Positions 1 to 13,122 of a stretch of 64,000 nucleotides of DNA are shown in pieces. The notes under the pieces were generated by a model that worked only from the letters and a program-made list of their open reading frames with translations, ran no database searches and was not told the origin of the DNA. Source of the DNA: Diphasiastrum complanatum. Lineage: Eukaryota > Streptophyta > Lycopodiopsida > Lycopodiales > Lycopodiaceae. How positions within the stretch are numbered: the stretch's first letter is position 1; the number at the start of each line of letters is the position of its first letter. The translations under genes and the position numbers were made by a program. The DNA lies in the NCBI GenBank assembly GCA_029204225.1, contig CM055095.1:38930141-38994140 (forward strand), given 5' to 3'.

Positions 1-1390
1 CACCTCCATCCGCATTCGCCCGTCATAGCCGCATTCAATCGAAATCGAACCACCATCACAATCGACCACCTACCATCGCCAACAACCACATCTAGATTTC
101 ATAGCCACGTCTGCATTCCATCGCAAACACCCACTCTTCAACCATCGTGATCGCCGTGGGCCGTCGCGACCGCACTCCATCCCAACCGATCGCATACAAC
201 CATAACTCCGTCTTCCTCTCAGCCAGACCTTCACGCTCCTTACATTCTCTTTGTTTAGATCTCGACCAACACCCATCAGTCAGATCTTGACCAATGCGCT
301 CTAGTTTGATCTCAACCGAAGGATTCGATCAGCTCTCGACCGACGGCCATTCTATCAGATCTCAACTGACAGCCTCAGTCAAATCTTGATTGACGGCCAT
401 TCTATCAGATCTCAACCGACGACCTCAGTCAAATCTCAACCGACGACCTTAGTAAAATCTCAACCGATAGCCTCAGTGAAATCTCAACCGACGGGCTCAA
501 TGAAATCTCAACTGACGGCCCTGTGCCAAATCTCAACCGACAGCCCTGTCTCAGATCTCAACCGATGGCCTACTTCAAATCTCAACCGATGCATTCCCTT
601 CACGACCACACACCTCCTCATCTGACTGAATTGAGCCAACGCACTCCTCTTACATCCACACACGTCTCTTCCTCAAAACTAAACCGAACGACCTGACAGC
701 TCTATTCTGCAAGAGCCAATAAGCATCTTCTTTCAAGCTCGAGCCCAAACCCAGTCTTCATCGCCATTTTCACAAGCCCAGCCCTCCACGCACTCATCGC
801 GACCACCTTCCACCTCCATTGACACCACATTCCACCTCCATCACAACCAGCACCGCAACAGACCGCATTGCACCAAACCACACCACCCTTCAATAGCAAA
901 CTACCCCCTCCATCCGCATTCGTCCACAGACGTAACCAGCTGCATACAACCATTGCGACCACCCTACAGTCGTAGCAACCGCATTTATCCCTAGTGACCT
1001 CCCTTGAATCGTAGTAACCACAATAGTCCGCACTCACCCCATTACGACTACACACCCACCACATACGCCATTCAATTGCACCCAACCACATTGAACTATA
1101 CCCAGCTATCATTCCACCCACCTTTGATCGCAGATCACACCTTAGTCGCATTTGTCATTGACTCGCATTCCAAACGCACACTGACTGCCTCCACCATTGA
1201 ATTGTGAAGAACGCATTCCACCACCGTATACAACTGCAACAAACATCACCAGGTCGCATTCACCACACACACACCACCATCACACCACATTTTCCTGTCC
1301 AAACTGCATCCACTTCTCAAACCATCACACCCGCACTCAACCACAAAATGACCGCAGCAAATCTCATTCAAAACGAATAGTTTCGAGACC
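1..1390. other. C/A-rich degenerate repeat tract, no gene recognised
   Basis: The + strand is strongly C/A-rich with recurring short words such as CCGCATTC, CATACAACC and ACCACC. A similar stretch occurs near 1-30 and again near 907-930, so the tract looks like decayed tandem sequence. The open frames here lack motifs and follow the base skew, so I treat them as non-coding. The tract passes into satellite monomers at about 1390. Confidence 0.5.
275..600. repeat. 24-bp minisatellite (AAATCTCAACCGACGGCC-like unit)
   Basis: Units beginning AAATCTCAACCGA recur at 431, 455, 479, 503, 528, 553 and 577, a period of 24-25 bp. More diverged units extend left to about 275. Because 24 is a multiple of three, one + frame (386-625) reads as an eight-residue repeat of the SQPTTSVK type. 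The frame is short and has no start context or homology I recognise, so a coding role is doubtful. Confidence 0.75.
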
Positions 1391-4125
1391 TCAGACAACA
1401 ATTGTCTCCAAGCCCTTTTTCGGGTCGAACTTCGAATGGAAGTTTTGGGCTACCTGTATGCTCATTTGATGTCCTGTCTTTTCCCACAGGTTTTCTTCGA
1501 TGTCGTCCACTGGCCGAAAAATTTAGTACCAGAAATCCTCTAGAGAACATGGACCATTTGACGGAAAATTGCCAAACTAGGTCATTTCCATTGCCCTTAA
1601 GGCATTCTGAGGACGAAAGGTCATACTGACCAAACAATGTCATAATTGGGCATGGATCAATCCATGGGGTCTGTATCGAGTTCATAAACCTAGGTCCACC
1701 CTCGGTCTAGAAATTTGACCAACTTTGACTAGTTTAAAGACCCGATGGGACAATTTTTCCCAAAGTCCACACAAGACAATAAACCGATACCGTTGAGGGA
1801 AAAAGAACCGTTTGATGAAAAATTGCCAAACCAGGTCATTTCCATATTCCTAAACGCATTATCCACTGAATGAAGGGTTAAATTGACCAAACTATGTCGG
1901 AAGTGGATATGAATGGATCCATTAGGCTGTATCGGGATCACAAACCAGGGGCGACCCCCCTTCTGGAAATCCAAACGATTTCGACCAATCTCAGGACCAG
2001 ACACCAATTGTCCCTGAAGCCCTTTTTCGAATCGAAGTTTGAATGGAGATTTCAAACTACCTGTAAGCCCGTTCGACTTCTTGTCTATTCCCACAGGTTT
2101 TCCTCAATGTCGCCCAGTGGCTAGAACAGACAGTATGAGAAACCGACATTGTTTGGAGAAAATGGACCGTTTGACAAAAATTTGCCAAACTAGGTCATTT
2201 TCATTTTTTAAAAATGTTCTACCCGTGATGAAAGGTCATACTGACTAAATGATGTTGGAATTGGGCATGAATGGATTGATTAGGTGCGTATCAGGTTCAA
2301 AAACCTGTGTCCACTACTTGTTTGAAAATCCAAGAGATTTCGACCAATTTCGGGGAAAAACCTCCAATTGTCCTCGAAAACCTCCAACTATCCTCGAAAC
2401 AGATTCTCCTTGACGTCACCCACTGGCCGAACTAGACAACACTATAAATTGACCCCATTTGTAGAAAATAGACCATTTGACGAAAAATTGCCTCATTTCC
2501 ATTGCATTAAAAGCGTTATCCTTTAGACAAAGGGGGAAATTGACCAAACGATGTCGGAGTTGGACATTAATGGATCCATTAGGTCTATTGGGTGTTCACA
2601 AACCTGGAACCACCCCCCGTCTAAAAATCTGGATGATTTCAATCAATTTCAGAACCAGACACCAATTGTCCCCGAAGCCCTTTCTCGGATCAAAGTTCAA
2701 ATGGAGATTTCGGACTACCCGTAGGCCTATTCGACGTCCTGTCTATTCCCACAGATTCCCCTCAACGTTGCCCACTAGCCGGAATAGATAGTATGAGATA
2801 TCAACGTTGTCTGGAGAAAATGGACCATTTGAAAAAAAATTGCCAAACTAGGTGATTTCCATTGCCCTAAAAGCATTCTCCTCGGGACGAAAGGTCATAC
2901 TGACCAAATGATGGCAGAATTGGATATGAATGAATCCGTTAGGTCCGTATCAAGTTCAAGAAAACCTAGGACCACCCCCCGCCTAGAAATCTAAACAATT
3001 TCGACCAATTTCGGGACCAGACACCGATTGTCTCCGAAGCCCTATTTTGAGTCAAATTTCAAACGGAGATTTTGGACAACCTGTAGGCCCATTTGACATC
3101 CTGTCTATTCCCACAGGTTCCCTCAACATCTCACATTGGTCCAAACAGACACTATGAGAGACCGACGTCATTTGAAGAAAATGGACCGTTTGATGGAAAA
3201 TTGCCAAACTAGGTCATTTCCATTATCTATAATCATTCTCCCCAAGATGAAAGGTCATATTGACCAAACAATGTCAAAATTGGGTATGAATGGATCTAGC
3301 AGGTCTGTATCAGGTTCACGAACCAAGGGCCACCCCCGGTCTGAATTCGAACAATTTCGACCAGTTCAAGGACCGGATGGGCCAATTCACCCTGAAGCCT
3401 TTCTATGGGCTGAACTTCAAACAGAGGTCTGAGGCTTCCAGTATGCCCATTCTCTAACAGTTCCCACATGTTTCCCTTGAAGTTGCCCACTATCTGGAAG
3501 AGACAGCATGAGAAACCGATACCGTCTATAGAAAATGGACTGTGTAACAAAAAGTTGCCAAACTAGGTTATTTCCATTGCCCTAAAAATATGCTCCCCAA
3601 GTGGAAAGGCCATATTGACCAAATGATGTTGAAATTGGGTATGGATGGATCCATTAGGTCCGTATCAGGTTCAAAAACTTGTGGCCACCTCTCGTATGGA
3701 AATCCAAGAGATTTCGACTAATTCTGGGACATGACTAGCCAATTGTCCTCGAGACTCTTTTCGGTGCAAACTTCGAACAAAGGTTTTAGACTACCTGTAT
3801 GCCCGTTAGGTTCCCAAAAGTTCCCCTCAACATTGTCTACTGGCATAAATAGACAACATGAGAAACCGATGCTGTTCGGAGAAAATTGACAGTTTGATGA
3901 AAAATTGCCAAAGTAGGTCATTTCCATTGCCCTTAAAGTGTTTTCCTTGGGACGAAAGGCCATATTGACTAAACGATGCCGGAACTAGGCACAAATGGAT
4001 CTGTCAGGTCCGTATTGGGTGCACAAACCTGGGGCCACTCCCCATCTGAATATTCGAGAGATTTCAAACGGTTTTGAGACCAGAGACACCAATTGTCCCC
4101 TAGCCCTTTTTTGGGTTGAACTTCG
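1390..4125. repeat. Satellite array, ~358-bp monomers, left block
   Basis: A recognisable word (ATGTCGGAATTGGGCATGAA and variants) recurs at about 1637, 1894, 2252, 2550, 2910, 3271, 3627 and 3975. Full monomers are about 356-361 bp. Shorter steps are explained by local deletions, for example about 108 bp between 1637 and 1894 and about 60 bp between 2252 and 2550. Monomers share blocks such as 'CTATTCCCACAGGTT' and 'TTGCCAAACTAGGTCATTT'. The array ends where Copia-A is inserted and resumes after it. Short open frames inside it are by-products. Confidence 0.88.
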
Positions 4126-4775
4126 TGTGAAAGATTTCAGATCCTTAAGATCCAATCTACTTGAATGATCTTTGGTTAGAAAGAGAAATACACTACCAAT
4201 TTCACCAATGTAGAAAAATCAGCATCTACACACAATTTGAGATGCAAACACTAATAGAACTTGATCAAACTTGAATGAAATGATTATGTACTATTGCTGT
4301 CCATACAAAACCAGCAAGCTACTGTATTTCACACGTGTGGATCCAAAAATAGCAAATATAGATCATTCTACACATAGAAATGCAAGCAATCACCAAGATA
4401 GTGCACCAATGGATAGTAGAACCCAAGAGAACCATGTATAAGCATGAAATGAGATAGAGAAGAGAGAAGATGACTCTCTCCATGAGTTACATCATTTTGT
4501 AGCAGGTCCAAACCCTATTTGGCCACTTGGCTTTCCCACCAAAATGCTAACCCTACCAATTTTGGGTCTAGATTCAATGTACCCAACTTATTCAAATTGA
4601 ATCTACTCAAACTCGCATTCTATCTTTCCCACACTTTCAAAAAGTGTTTATTCAAATGAAATTTAGACTAATGAACTTTGAAAAGTCAACCTCTAAGTCT
4701 AAAACAAGTTTTGGCCTCAATATGCCAAATATGAAAATATTGCAAAATGTGATGAAACTAGTTAAATCTTTCACA
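4126..4775 (-). repeat. Copia-A 3' LTR (left)
   Basis: 650-bp LTR, the downstream copy for this minus-strand element. It begins TGTGAAAG and ends CTTTCACA on the + strand. It contains the palindrome ACACGTGT at 4331-4338. Its partner is 9173-9822. Confidence 0.95.
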
Positions 4776-7700
4776 CTCCCTCTTCAACTAGTTTCAGCAT
4801 AGATTTTGATAATACTCCAAGTGAAGTCCTATGCTTCATGAACAAGTCTTTTCCCAATGCTTTGGTGAAGATATCAGCTACACATTCCCTTGAAGACACA
4901 TGTTGAAGCTCCACCTCCTTTGCAATGACTCGCTCCCTCACAAAATGATATTGTATCTCAATATGCTTGCTCCTAGCATGAAAGATAGGATTGGATGCCA
5001 TTCTTTGGGCTGATTGACTGTCACAAAAGATGATTGGGCTCTCTGAAAAACCAGCAAGTGAAGATCCTTGATCATCCTCTTGATCCATATCATCTCCTTT
5101 GTGCAATGTGTAAGAGCTTTGTACTCGGACTCACTAGATGACAATGAGATAGTGGCTTGTTTCTTTGACATCCATGATATAGCTCCATCACCTATGAAAA
5201 TACAATAAGAACTAATGGATTTCCTATCCATTACATCTCCAGCATAGTCCGAATCTGAAAATCCAAAAAGATTAGGTGATGATCCCTCATACAATATGCC
5301 AAAATCTCGTGTTCCAATGATGTACCTCAAAACTCGCTTTCCTAGCTTCCAATGCTCCTCACTAGGATCTTGCATGAATTGACTCAATCTTCCAACACAA
5401 TAGCTTAGATCAGGTCTAGTAATGGTTAGATAGATGAGTGAACCAACTAGCTTTCTATAAAGAGTAATGTCCTTGAAGGATCTTTCATTACCTCTTATAG
5501 TAAGCTTTACATGAGACTCCATAGGTGTATCAATAGCTTTTGCATCTACCATATGAAATCTTTCTAGAATAGAATTAGCATACTTCTCTTGACAAATGAA
5601 AGTAGATTGAGAAGATCTAATGACTTCTATTCTTGAAATGTAATGCAAATTACCAAGATCATGCACCTCAAACTCCTTCTTAAGAGCATTCTTGATATCC
5701 TCCACATCTTGATTGTCTCCACCACTCAAGATGATATCATCCACATAGATTAGCAAGATGGTAACATCATTTCCAGCAAACATATAATAAAGTGAATGAT
5801 CATACTCACTCATAACAAAGCCTTGAGAGAGTAAAAAAGTGTTAAGCTTAGCATACCAACTCCTTGGTGCTTGCTTAAGGCCATACAAACTCTTTTGTAG
5901 AAGACACACATGATTTGGCTTTGTTGATAAGATGTAGCTCTCGGGTTGCTCCATGTATATTTCCTCCTCAAGATCATCATTCAAGAATGCATTTGAAATG
6001 TCCATTTGCCATAGATCCCATCCATAAAGTGTAGCAAGTGAAATGACTAACCTTGCCTTGTACTTGTTGATAGATCCATCTTGGTTTGTCTTCACCTTGA
6101 AGATCCATTTGCATCCAATAGCTTTCTTGTCCTTAGGCAACTCCACCAATCTCCATGGTCCATTCTTCATAAGAGCTTGATACTCAAGATCCATTGCTTG
6201 GATCCACTCCTCTTCTTTCATTGCTTGATTTACACTTGTAGGCTCATCCAAAGAGGGTAGGAAAGCAACATAATTTCCAGAAACTAGTTGCTTACCCTTT
6301 TGATCATATGTGAGCCTTGAAGGTACTTGTCTTTCTCTTGATGTTCTCCTTGGCTTTTGACTTGATGAAGGTCCATCATCACCACCATCCAAAGTAGGAT
6401 CCTTCTCATCAACATCAAGAATGTTAGATCCATCTACTTTACCATCAATCATGCTTGAAGACACCTTTGGAATGTTTCCCTCATCAAAAATGACATCTCT
6501 ACCAACAATCACTTTGTTAGTAGAAGGAATGTAAACCTTGTAGGCTTTACTCACCTCACTATATCCAACAAAAATACCTCTTCTTGAAGATGGATCCTCC
6601 TTGGTCCTATCATCAAGAGTAATGTTGACATAGCATGTGCATCCAAAGGTTCTTAGAAAGTTGACACTCGGCCTCCTCTTGAATAGCATCTCAAAAGGTG
6701 TCCTTCCGTCCAAAATAGCACTCGGCCACCTATTGCACAAGAAATTGGCACACAACAAAGCTTGATCCCAAAATGGTTTGTCAAGATTAGCACTTAACCC
6801 CATAGCTTTAGCACTTTCACATAAAGTTCTATTCTTCCTTTCAGCCACTCCATTTTGTTGTGGGGTCCTTGATGTTGTATACTCCCTCTTGATCCCATGC
6901 TCATCACAAAAGGCCTTGAACTTGTTAGATATGTACTCACCACCATTGTCACCTCTCAAGCACTTGATCTTTGTGGAAAATTGGTTCTCCCTTGCATTCT
7001 TGAACTTGACAAAGACATCATACACTTCATCCTTGTTCTTTAGTAGATAGATCCAACAAAATCTACTAAAATCATCAATGAATGTTACATACATCTTAGC
7101 TCCACTATTGCTAATTGTAGTAAATCCATGAATATCCGAATGTACAAGTTGAAAAGGCTTTGTAGATCTAGAAATAGATCTAGTATAAGGTAGTCTATGT
7201 GACTTGGACAAAGCACAAGACTCACAAACATGCTTGTCATTACTTAAGGAACTTGGAAGACCAATCACAACCTTCTTCCTTGCCATTACCTCCAATGACT
7301 TGAAGTTGAGGTGTCCCATCCTTTTGTGCCAAACCTCTTGAATAGAAATTTGCTCCCTTGCAACACATCCAACTTGGTTAGCAATAACACAAGCATCAAG
7401 TTTGAACAACTTCCCTTGCCTTTTACCTTTTCCAATCAAGACATCCTTCCTTTTGATCAAACAAGCATCTCCATCAAACTCCACCTTGAGGCCCTTACTT
7501 AGCATTTGACTCACACTAAGCAAATTCTTGGTAATAGATGGAATAAACAAGACATCCTCCAAATGAACATTCCTATTTGTAGAGAGAGAAATAGGAATTG
7601 TGCCAATCTCTTTGATTGCACACTCACCATCATTGGTTGTGTGGATCACCCTCTTGTCATCTCCATATGCCAACAAAGAAGTGAAGTACTCTTTGTGAAA

Positions 7701-8651
7701 GGTCATGTGTGAACTTGCTCCACTATCAATCCACCAAGGATCTAGATCTCCATAATTAGCAAGCATACATAAAGACATCACAAAAGCATCATCATTTGCA
7801 TCTTGCACATCCAAACCATCCTCATCAAGAGTAAGATTACCTTGCTTGTCTCCTTGATCTCTCTTCTTCTTGTAGCACTCACTTGCAAAGTGTCCTTTGA
7901 TGCCACAATAGAAGCACTTGAGCTTTGATCTATCCTTCTTTTTGCCACTTGAAGAAGCATCCACTTGATCTTGCCCTTTAGACCGCTTGCTTTTGGTTTT
8001 GCCCTTGAATTTGCCCTTTGTGAACATAGCATCCTCTTGAAGTGTCGATGTAGATCCACCTCTTGCTTGAAGCCTATATTCCTCATTGATCAAGATCTCT
8101 TGAAGATCCATCAAACTTGGAGAAGTTTTTTGAATAGCAATACTTTGAACAATGTTAGCATGAGCATCCAACAAGCCATTAAGAATCACTTGAATAAGCT
8201 CTCCTTCCTTAATGCTTTCCTCTATGCAAGCTAACTCATCATTCAATGCTTTCATTCTGAAAACAAAAGTACTTGGACTTTCTTCATTCTTTTGCAAACA
8301 AGAAAAGATTTGCCTTCTTAGAGTCAACACTCTAGAAGTAGACTTGGATTCATAAAGCTTCTTCAATGAATTACAAGCTTCCAAAGATGATGTGCACTTA
8401 CCAACTTCCTTGAGAAGTTCATTGGTAACATTCATCTTTATCATGTGTAGAGCCTTCTTGGCCCTCTTGTCATACCTCAATTGATCTTGTTGTGTTGCTG
8501 GTCTCTCCTCCAAACCTACAACAATATCCAAAACATCATTCATCTCAAGAAGTGACTCCATCCTCACTTTCCATAATGAATAGTTACTTGAGGTAAGCCT
8601 ATCATTGGCTTCCAACATGACTCCAATTGAGGTTGCCACAAATGCTTTCAA
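4771..8651 (-). pseudogene. Copia-A Gag-Pol polyprotein, frameshifted and with an RT deletion
   Basis: Reading 8651 leftward the domains are: a UBN2-type Gag (FNYSLWK-like region, here SSNYSLWKVRMESLL), a CCHC zinc knuckle (CFYCGIKGHFASEC), protease (WWIDSGASSHMT), GAG-pre-integrase (VWHKRMGHLNF), integrase (FIDDFSRF, RGDNGGEY, NGVAERKNR), reverse transcriptase with YVDD, and RNase H. Three defects are visible. The RT passes straight from KARLV to ISLATLYG, so about 27 codons including the TFAPVAK motif are missing in frame near 6044. A one-base deletion at 5050/5051, relative to the Copia-B copy near 36655, shifts the RNase H end into another frame (5048-4771). The start codon seen in a sister copy (MATSIGV near 17550) is GTG here, leaving an ATG six codons upstream. 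Confidence 0.93.
4776..4785 (-). promoter_or_regulatory. Copia-A polypurine tract
   Basis: On the minus strand the sequence directly before the 3' LTR is GAAGAGGGAG, a typical plus-strand primer tract. It is also coding, giving the last residues EEG of the polyprotein, and the stop codon lies in the first bases of the LTR. Confidence 0.85.
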
Positions 8652-9160
8652 AAGAAATCACCAAGATTTGAAACTATCTCACAAATTCTCTTCTAGCACT
8701 TATCCAAGCAAATCAACACATAGAATCATGGAATCGTGATCAACCTATGATCTATCCTCAATCTAATGACTTTGCCACTTCCTAAGATTGAAATACACTC
8801 AAATGAAGTCCAGCAACCTCACTATCTAGAGATCCAATCAAAATTAGGGTTTTGACAAAATCACAAAAAATTGACTATTCCAAATCTACATGCAAATGCT
8901 GAAAATTTGATATGCAATCTATAAGCCACCACTTAGGCTGAACCAATGATCCAAAAATTGGCCAAATCCATCATGTGAACTCAAAAAATGGAATTTAACA
9001 AGTATATTGACCTATTTAGTGTTTTGATCTACAAAAGATCCAATCTACAAAAGCAAAAAATCCGATTTTGGTGTAGAATCCTCTCTAGCATGCTCTAGAC
9101 TTGATATCTTCACCAAATCATTGATAGATCTGATTTCCTCCTTCATAACCTGAAACACAA

Positions 9161-9172
9161 GCTCTGATACCA
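9161..9172 (-). promoter_or_regulatory. Copia-A primer-binding site
   Basis: The minus strand reads TGGTATCAGAGC immediately after the 5' LTR. This is the standard plant copia primer-binding site, complementary to the 3' end of initiator-Met tRNA. The 520 bp between it and the Gag start form an untranslated leader. Confidence 0.92.
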
Positions 9173-9822
9173 TGTGAAAGATTTCAGATCCTTAAGATCC
9201 AGTCTACTTGAATGATCTTTGGTTAGAAAGAGAAATACACTACCAATTTCACCAATGTAGAAAAATCAGCATCTACACACAATTTGAGATGCAAACACTA
9301 ATAGAACTTGATCAAACTTGAATGAAATGATGATGTACTGTTGCTGTCGGTACAAAAACAGCAAGCTATTGTACTTCACATGTGTGGATCCAAAAATAGC
9401 AAATATAGATCATTCTACACATAGAACTGCAAGCAATCACCATGATAGTGCACCAATGGATTATAGAACCCAAGAGAACCATGTATAAGCATTAAATGAT
9501 ATAGAGAAGAGATAAGATGACTCTCTCCACGAGTTACATCCTTTTATAGCAGGTCCAAACCATATTTGGCCACTTGGCTTTCCCACCAAAATGCTAACCC
9601 TACCAATTTTGGGTCTAGATTCAATGTACCCAACTTATTCAAATTGAATCTACTCAAACTCGCATTCTATCTTTCCCACGCTTTCAAAAAGTGTTTATTC
9701 AAATGAAATTTAGACTAATGAACTTTGAAAAGTCAACCTCTAAGTCTAAAACAAGTTTTGGCCTCAATATGCCAAATATGGAAATACTGCAAAATGTGAT
9801 GAAACTAGTTGAATCTTTCGCA
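9173..9822 (-). repeat. Copia-A 5' LTR (right)
   Basis: 650-bp LTR whose right end is CTTTCGCA, mutated from CTTTCACA. It is expected to contain the promoter. The region matching the palindrome of the other LTR reads CACATGTG here. Confidence 0.94.
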
Positions 9823-10086
9823 CTTCAAACGGAAGTTTTGGGCAACCTGTATGCTCCTTCGATGTCCTTTCTACTTTCACAGGTTTTCCTCGATGTCGCC
9901 TGCTGGCCAAAACAATTAGTACGAGAAATTGTTTGGAGAACATGGACCGTTTCATAGAAAATTGCCAAACTAGGTCATTTCCATTGCCCTTAAGGTGTTC
10001 TCCTCAAGACGAAAGGTCATACTGACCAAACAATGTCATAATTGGACATGGATTGATCCATGGGGTCCGTATCGGGTTCACAAACA
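9823..10086. repeat. Satellite array, middle block
   Basis: The interrupted monomer resumes right after Copia-A and runs into the next one (marker word at 10033). This stretch aligns with 1420-1690, i.e. the beginning of the ordered monomer series repeats here. It is cut at 10086 by a solo LTR. Confidence 0.85.
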
Positions 10087-10918
10087 TGTGGAAAAAGTAC
10101 AAAAAGGACCAAGAGTGGATCCTAATCTGATCCTCAAGAGGGATTGGTTGTCAGATTACTTGATCTATCAATCTACTTGAGATTAAGATCAATCTAGATC
10201 AATTCTAGACACAAAATCCTAACAAGAACAATCATTAATTGAAGGTAAGTGTACTTTATGGTTTTACACATGTGAAACACTGTCTGAGTACGGACTCCAA
10301 CCTGAAAATCAAGTACACATTGATAGAACCTCAAAACAATCAAAACAAATGTAGACAAATGGAGAAAATCACTCTAAATTGCTTCCAAAACCAAGATTGG
10401 TGTCTCACAATGATTATGGCCAAATGTGGCTCTATATATACAATAAGTGAGAGCTTGTGGTACTGATCATCCCTCTGATCCCACATGTGTGAAGGTGCTT
10501 TGTCATATGATGATTCATCATGCAAAACTGACACTTGGACAAAACCTTCTATTTTGAGCACTTTTGGTCCATTTTCCTTCTATATGGAGATCTACTTGGA
10601 AATCTTCAAGAATTCAAAATTCACCTACTTCAGCTTATTCCAAACGTGTGAGCTGTCCTCTACACATGGGATATGACACCTAACCAAAATATTTGGCTCA
10701 TGCAATCAATAGATTGATGCCATGTGTCATATATCTAGAAAACTAGTTTTTGGCCTTTTTAGCCACTAGAACTTGAATTAAATCATATGTACAACCTATA
10801 TGATTATGGTACATGACAAGTACACTATTTTCACACGTGGGAACAGGCTCCACACATGTGTGTTTATCTATATACAAGATTTTTGGCCTTTACCAAGCTT
10901 ACTTTTGCATTTTTCACA
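10087..10918. mobile_element. Solo LTR (832 bp) inserted in the satellite
   Basis: The sequence starts TGTGGAAAAAG and ends GCATTTTTCACA, i.e. TG...CA with matching inverted ends. It interrupts a satellite monomer at 'CACAAAC'. Flanks are aaaca (10082-10086) and aaacg (10919-10923), a 4/5 match to a 5-bp duplication. There is no internal domain, so LTR-LTR recombination is the likely origin. It contains several CACATGTG/CACACGTG-like words. A short relative begins at 42480. Orientation is not established. Confidence 0.8.
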
Positions 10919-12228
10919 AAACGTAGGGCCACCTCGGTCCACCCCCCATTTGGAAATCCGGCCGACTTCAACTAGTTTAGGGACCCGATGGGACAATTTT
11001 TCCCGAAGTCTCTTTTTTGGGCCGAACTTCGAATGGAGGTTTCAGGCTACCAATATGCCCGTTTGGTGCCCTGTCTCTTCTCCTAGGTTCCTCTTGACAT
11101 GGTCGGACTATACAACATGATAAACCGATGCCTTTGAGGAAAAAAAGGTCGTTTGACAAAAAATTGCCAAACCAGGTCATTTCCATATTCCTAAAAGTAT
11201 TATCCACTAGACGAAGGGCCAAATGGACCAAGCGATATCGGAATTGGACATGAATTGATCCTTAGATTGTATCGAGATCATGAACTAGGAGCCACTTCCC
11301 TTATGGAAATCCGAACGATTTCGGCCAATCTCGGGACCAGACACCAATTGTCCTTGAAGCCCGTTTTTGAATCGAGGTTTGAATGGAGATTTCGGGCTAT
11401 CTGTAGGCCCATTCGACTTTCTGCCTATTCCCACAGGCTCCCTCAACGTCGTCCAGTGGCTGGAATAGACAGTATGAGAAATCGACATTGTTTGGAGAAA
11501 ATGGATTGTTTTACAAAAAGTTGCCAAACTAGGTCATTTCCATTGCCCTAAAATGTTCTCTCTGGGACGAAAGGTCGTACTGACCAAATGATGTTGGAAT
11601 TGGGCATGAATGGATTGATTAGGTGCGTATCAGGTTCAAGAACCTGTGGCCAGCACTTGTTTGAAAATCCAAGAGATTTTGACCATTTTTGGGACACAAC
11701 CAGCCAATTGTCCTCGAAACCCGTTTACAGGCGAACTTTGAATGAAGGTTTTGGACTACTTGTATGCCCATTTGGTTCCCACAGATTCTCCTCGATGTCA
11801 CCCACTGGCCGAACTAGACAACACTATAAATTGACGCCATTTGTAGAAAATGTACCGTTTGATGGAAAATTGCAAAAGCAAGTCATTTTCATTACACTAA
11901 AAGTGTTATCCTCTAGAAAAAGAGAGGAACTGACCAAACAATGTCGGAGTTGGGCATTAATGGATTCATCAAGTCTGTAGCGGGTTCACAAACCTAGAAC
12001 CACCCCCCGTCTAGAAATATGGATGATTTCGAGCAATTTTGGAACCAGACAACAATTGTCCCCAAAGCTCTTTTTTGAATCGAAGTTCGAATAGAGATTT
12101 TGGGCTACCTGTAGGCCTATTCGACATCCTGTCTATTCCCATAGGTTCCTCTCAACGTCGCCCACTAGCCAGAATAGACAGTATGAGATATTGAAGTTGT
12201 CTAGAGGAAATGGACCGTTTGACACTAA
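10919..12228. repeat. Satellite array, right block
   Basis: Monomer marker words occur at 11235, 11591 and 11941. Each is most like the monomer at the same rank in the left block (1894, 2252 and 2550). The array stops abruptly at about 12228, where a truncated copia Gag begins. Confidence 0.86.
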
Positions 12229-12346
12229 ATTGGTCCATTATTCCATAGAGAATCAATAAGGATTCTATCCTATCCTTCCAAACTGAATAATTGAAGGTAT
12301 CTAGTCTTTCACTAGCTTCAAAGAGACAATCTCCTACAGATGCCAT
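12229..12346 (-). pseudogene. Copia-C Gag, N-terminal fragment
   Basis: From an ATG at 12346 the minus strand reads MASVGD followed by FNYSVWKDRIESLL, the UBN2/Gag signature also seen in Copia-A and Copia-B. About 39 codons remain before the sequence turns into satellite DNA within MDQ. The upstream open frame to 12427 has no family support, so I prefer the ATG at 12346, where the sister families also start with MA. Confidence 0.75.
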
Positions 12347-13122
12347 GAATGTGAAGACTCTTGTAATTGGACAACAAAATGGAATTGAATGTGTTGCTTC
12401 TCTTTCAATTTGGAATCTAACATGCAAAGTTGATCCAACCTATTCAAATCATGCAACAGAATATGTGAGACCTATCTCACAACAAAGAATCAATCAGCTT
12501 GAATTTGGATCTAGCCTCTATCTACAAATGAAGCACTTACAATTCTGATGTCAAACTTTCCCACGAGTTTCAAATGAATGAAACACACTCAAGAAACACA
12601 CATTCAACTAAAAACACAACACTTTGTGTGAAATGATGTGACTATGACAACAAAAACTTGTCTTATCCAATTCTATCTTAGATTGAGTACCAAAACTATG
12701 AATAATGAATCATGCATGCAATATAATCAATTCAAAAAGTATCCACTCGGGTTTTGGGCCTCTCCCTACCCTCTTTAAGAGCTTATAACTCCTACTAGGA
12801 TCATCAAAATGAATTGAAACAAATTGTAATGGAAAGAAGACTCTTCTAGCTTTCCAACAAGCTATAATGTCAGTATCTTTGGATCTAACATAAAGGAGAT
12901 AGTGTCAAATGATGTATTCTGGCTTTCACACGTGTGAAAAGTTAGAATTCTGTACATCCTCTGTTCTGGACTGAAAATATCAGTTTAACCTCATTCACCA
13001 AAAAAACTGTTCAAGAAAATATAACAAAACACTGCTAAACAGCTTCCTAGCTTGAATTGACAAAAAAATCTTCATACACCTGATGTTAGTAGCATTCAAA
13101 GCATGGTATGGCTCTGATACCA

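Larger units (their letters stand above)
4126..9822 (-). mobile_element. Copia-A: complete Ty1/copia LTR retrotransposon
   Basis: Two 650-bp direct LTRs bound a minus-strand gag-pol region. A primer-binding site matching the initiator-Met tRNA type abuts the right (5') LTR and a polypurine tract abuts the left (3') LTR. The termini are TGTGAAAG...CTTTCACA, a TG...CA pair with short inverted repeats. Flanks are cttcg and cttca, a 4/5 match for a 5-bp target duplication, and joining them restores a satellite monomer. The LTRs differ at about 25 of 650 positions by eye, so the insertion is not recent. Coding damage (see the polyprotein) makes it non-functional. Confidence 0.95.

Noticed and set aside
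1368-4000. Open frames of 60-120 codons within the satellite on both strands
   Set aside because: They differ between monomers, are broken by indels that ignore reading frame, and recur only because the DNA is tandemly repeated.
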